64,000 nt of DNA from JAYSYM01 sp964543475. Its GTDB lineage: Bacteria; Bdellovibrionota; Bdellovibrionia; Bdellovibrionales; JAMPXM01. A program made the translations under genes and the position numbers. The DNA is taken from positions 109,934 to 173,933 of the forward strand of contig CAZIYJ010000005.1 in assembly GCA_964543475.1 (NCBI GenBank), given 5' to 3'. The notes under the pieces were generated by a model, which searched no databases, had not been told where the DNA came from, and saw nothing but the letters and a program-made list of their open reading frames with translations. Below are positions 62,169 to 64,000 of the stretch, piece after piece; position 1 is the stretch's first letter; the number at the start of each line of letters is the position of its first letter.

Positions 62169-63085
62169 TAGAAGAAGTATTGCAGCTGTACTTCGGGATG
62201 AAGTGCAGTTTGGAGGTAGCGTTGGCGATAGGCTTGGCCATCGTTCGTGTAATGAGTGCGCGAGTCGTACCGACCCGGCATCCATCCCGATTGATAGCCG
62301 GCCTCGTTGAACGCAACACTATAGCTCGCGCCAAATTGCACGAGCCAGCTTTCATCTTTATAAACTAGTGAACCACCGAGCTGAAGATAAGGTGCTGCGT
62401 AGTTGACACCGAGAGCGCCAAGCTCAAAGAGCCAACTTAGTTCTGAATCCGACATTTTCACTTCAGTCAGTGTGGACAGGTCGACTTGACCGCGTAATGA
62501 ATCGCGACCTGGGTCCATGCGAATTGAATAAGGAAAATCGTCATTCCAAAAGTAAGCGTAGTGAGCATTAAAGTTTACCGTCACTGAATCAGAAGCTTCA
62601 ATGCTCGAAACAAGATGGGCTGAAGCGCTTTGCCATTGATAACGGTTTGTATCTGAAATTTTGCTTGTCGATGAAAACGTGCTCGCGTGCAAACCAGTGG
62701 GTTGCTTCACTAAAAATTCTGCTGAGTCATAACTTTCAAAATACGAAGCAAATACGCCGACTCTAACTTTTCGATTTACCGGAGCACTAACTTTAAGATG
62801 AATGTTCGCGGTATTGTAACTCGTCCAAACCCAAGGGCTTGTCGCAAGAAATATTGAATCGGTAATTCCGACTCCAAGAGCGTAATTCCCGACGGTCCAA
62901 ACTCCTTTTTTAGGAGAAGATGCCGTGGGAGTTACGTTGTGCCCAACAACAATTGATCGACTACGAGATTTAGAGATAGATGGGGATTTGTAAGCTAACT
63001 GATCTTTCGCAACAGCTGCGAGCCCCTGAGAAGCCACCAAACACGCTCCAGCGGCCACTAACGTCACTCGTCCTAAGCAACTCAT
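62168..63085 (-). CDS. Exported outer-membrane-barrel-like protein
   Basis: This 305-residue protein has a signal peptide (RVTLVAAGACLVASQGLAAVA). The rest alternates short strands (GVWTVGNYALGVGITDSIFLA, NRKVRVGVFASYFESYDSAEF, DSVTVNFNAHYAYFW) and ends in LQYFF, a C-terminal aromatic that is typical of barrel insertion. Two cysteines are in the signal region only. No family is recognised. It is separated from the convergent DUF1592 gene by a hairpin. It may be an outer-membrane partner, but there is no direct link. Confidence 0.65.
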   Translation of the reverse strand: MSCLGRVTLVAAGACLVASQGLAAVAKDQLAYKSPSISKSRSRSIVVGHNVTPTASSPKKGVWTVGNYALGVGITDSIFLATSPWVWTSYNTANIHLKVSAPVNRKVRVGVFASYFESYDSAEFLVKQPTGLHASTFSSTSKISDTNRYQWQSASAHLVSSIEASDSVTVNFNAHYAYFWNDDFPYSIRMDPGRDSLRGQVDLSTLTEVKMSDSELSWLFELGALGVNYAAPYLQLGGSLVYKDESWLVQFGASYSVAFNEAGYQSGWMPGRYDSRTHYTNDGQAYRQRYLQTALHPEVQLQYFF

Positions 63086-63131
63086 GTCTTTGTGACAAAC
63101 CGATTTTAAGTTTCGGCTAAAAGGTCATGGT

Positions 63132-64000
63132 CTAGAATGGAAAGCCGCCTTTACCGCCGCCAGGTTTGCCGCCGCGCCCGCCGCCAAACATTCCGCCCAT
63201 TCCAGGCATCCCGCCGCGACCCATTCCCATTTTCATCATTTGGCTCATCATTTTCTTTGATTGCTCGAACTGTTTAATAAATTTATTTACGTCAGAAACT
63301 TCGGTTCCGCTTCCGCGAGCGATGCGAGCACGACGTGAGCCATTTAAAATTTCGTGCTTTACGCGTTCTTGCGCTGTCATTGACCGGATAATTGCTTCAA
63401 TTTTTTTAAGTTCTTTATCTGGCGGAGTCATATCCTTAATTTGTTTTGTGAGCTGCCCCATTCCAGGGAGCATTTTCATTAAGCTTTCCATTCCGCCGAG
63501 CTTCTTCATCATTTGAATTTGGCTTAAGAAATCTTCGACAGTGAATTGCCCTTTACTCATCTTCTTTGCCGAAGCGAGAGCATCTTTTTCGTCGATCACG
63601 GTTTGCGCTTTTTCAACGAGCGAAAGAACATCACCCATGTCGAGAATACGAGATGCGAGTCGATCTGGATGGAAGACTTCTAATGCATCAGTCTTCTCTC
63701 CCGTACCTAAGAACTTAATTGGAACACCCGTCGCTTTACGAATAGAAAGCGCTGCCCCGCCTCTCGCGTCGCCGTCAACTTTTGTGAGGATCAAACCAGT
63801 AAGACCTAAGAGCTTATTGAAGCCTTCGGCAACATTCACTGATTGCTGACCTAGCATCGCATCGGCAACAAGTAGTATTTCGTTTGGATCCCAAACCGAC
63901 TTCATGCGAGCAAGCTCACCCATCAAATCGTCATCGATTTGTAATCGGCCGGCTGTATCGACAAGAACAACTTCAACCATATTGTCAGTGGCCCACTTCT
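63132..64000 (-). CDS. ffh: Signal recognition particle protein Ffh, C-terminal part (gene cut by right edge)
   Basis: The visible part, about 289 residues, runs off the right edge; the reading frame continues as KWATDN before VLVDTAGRLQ. It includes the end of the GTPase (G3 DTAGRLQ, G4 TKVDGDARGGAALS, G5 FLGTGEKTDAL) and the methionine-rich M domain (SLMKMLPGMGQLTKQIKDM, RRARIARGSGTEVSDVNKFIKQFEQSKKMMSQMMKMGMGRGG) that binds signal peptides and 4.5S RNA. It ends with a Gly-rich tail. The upstream P-loop and NG start lie outside the window. The call is certain despite truncation. Confidence 0.97.
   Translation of the reverse strand, partial: KWATDNMVEVVLVDTAGRLQIDDDLMGELARMKSVWDPNEILLVADAMLGQQSVNVAEGFNKLLGLTGLILTKVDGDARGGAALSIRKATGVPIKFLGTGEKTDALEVFHPDRLASRILDMGDVLSLVEKAQTVIDEKDALASAKKMSKGQFTVEDFLSQIQMMKKLGGMESLMKMLPGMGQLTKQIKDMTPPDKELKKIEAIIRSMTAQERVKHEILNGSRRARIARGSGTEVSDVNKFIKQFEQSKKMMSQMMKMGMGRGGMPGMGGMFGGGRGGKPGGGKGGFPF

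Noticed and set aside
1..64000. CRISPR array, prophage, insertion sequence or integron
   Set aside because: No regularly spaced repeats, transposase, integrase or phage structural genes are visible in either strand.

Overview
The window looks like a chromosomal segment of a Gram-negative bacterium of the Bdellovibrionota (Bdellovibrio-like) type. The reasons are an LptD-type outer-membrane assembly protein, many short secreted or lipid-anchored proteins of no wider family, a DUF1552/DUF1592 exported pair, lipoproteins of the QNCSNGF type, GYF-domain and long coiled-coil proteins, and frequent TTG/GTG starts. This assignment is an inference from gene content and protein style, not from a marker phylogeny. 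There is no phage, insertion sequence, CRISPR array or obvious foreign island. Coding density is very high.

Layout. 1-1.4 kb: the N-terminal part of a rhomboid protease cut by the left edge, a small secreted protein and tRNA-Val(GAC). 1.4-12.6 kb: a long minus-strand run with two FlgT-like envelope proteins, dnaE, guaA, guaB, a gamma-carbonic-anhydrase-like protein, a bifunctional-nuclease-family protein and miaB. 12.7-14.7 kb: small hypothetical genes and a lysine/alanine-rich protein with a Cys3His motif. 14.8-17.4 kb: a thiolase and 3-oxoacid CoA-transferase operon. 17.4-28 kb: a lipoprotein, a cyclic-nucleotide-binding protein, a hidden 57-residue membrane protein, pyruvate kinase, a 549-residue coiled-coil protein, FecR-like and TPR proteins, argS and an HU gene. 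28-36.4 kb: a lipoprotein with a duplicated Cys-rich domain, a GYF-domain protein with a ChaN/TIKI-like partner, a VKOR-DsbA fusion, coiled-coil proteins and a STAS protein. 36.5-42.4 kb: a CHASE2-adenylate cyclase and LptD. 42.4-47.3 kb: the translation cluster rpsP-khpA-(secreted protein)-rimM-trmD-RNA methyltransferase-rplS-rnhB-yraN. 47.5-50.8 kb: a CNNM/CBS protein and a CPA2 antiporter. 50.9-58.2 kb: argC-argJ-argB-argR-hss facing a PLP-dependent Orn/Lys/Arg decarboxylase. 58.3-63.1 kb: a Tat-exported DUF1552 protein, a DUF1592-type protein with two CxxCH motifs and an outer-membrane-like protein. 63.1-64 kb: the C-terminal part of ffh, cut by the right edge.

How the parts fit. The arginine genes, the ArgR repressor, homospermidine synthase and the decarboxylase form one arginine/polyamine block. 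The intergenic region between argC and the decarboxylase carries several ARG-box-like sites, so ArgR probably controls both sides. The adenylate cyclase and the cyclic-nucleotide-binding protein could be the two ends of a cAMP circuit, though they are 17 kb apart. The most unusual observations are the reciprocal stop-codon overlap in six of nine convergent gene pairs, the duplicated FNGKTIAHG domain, the untracked small membrane protein, and the DUF1552/DUF1592 pair.
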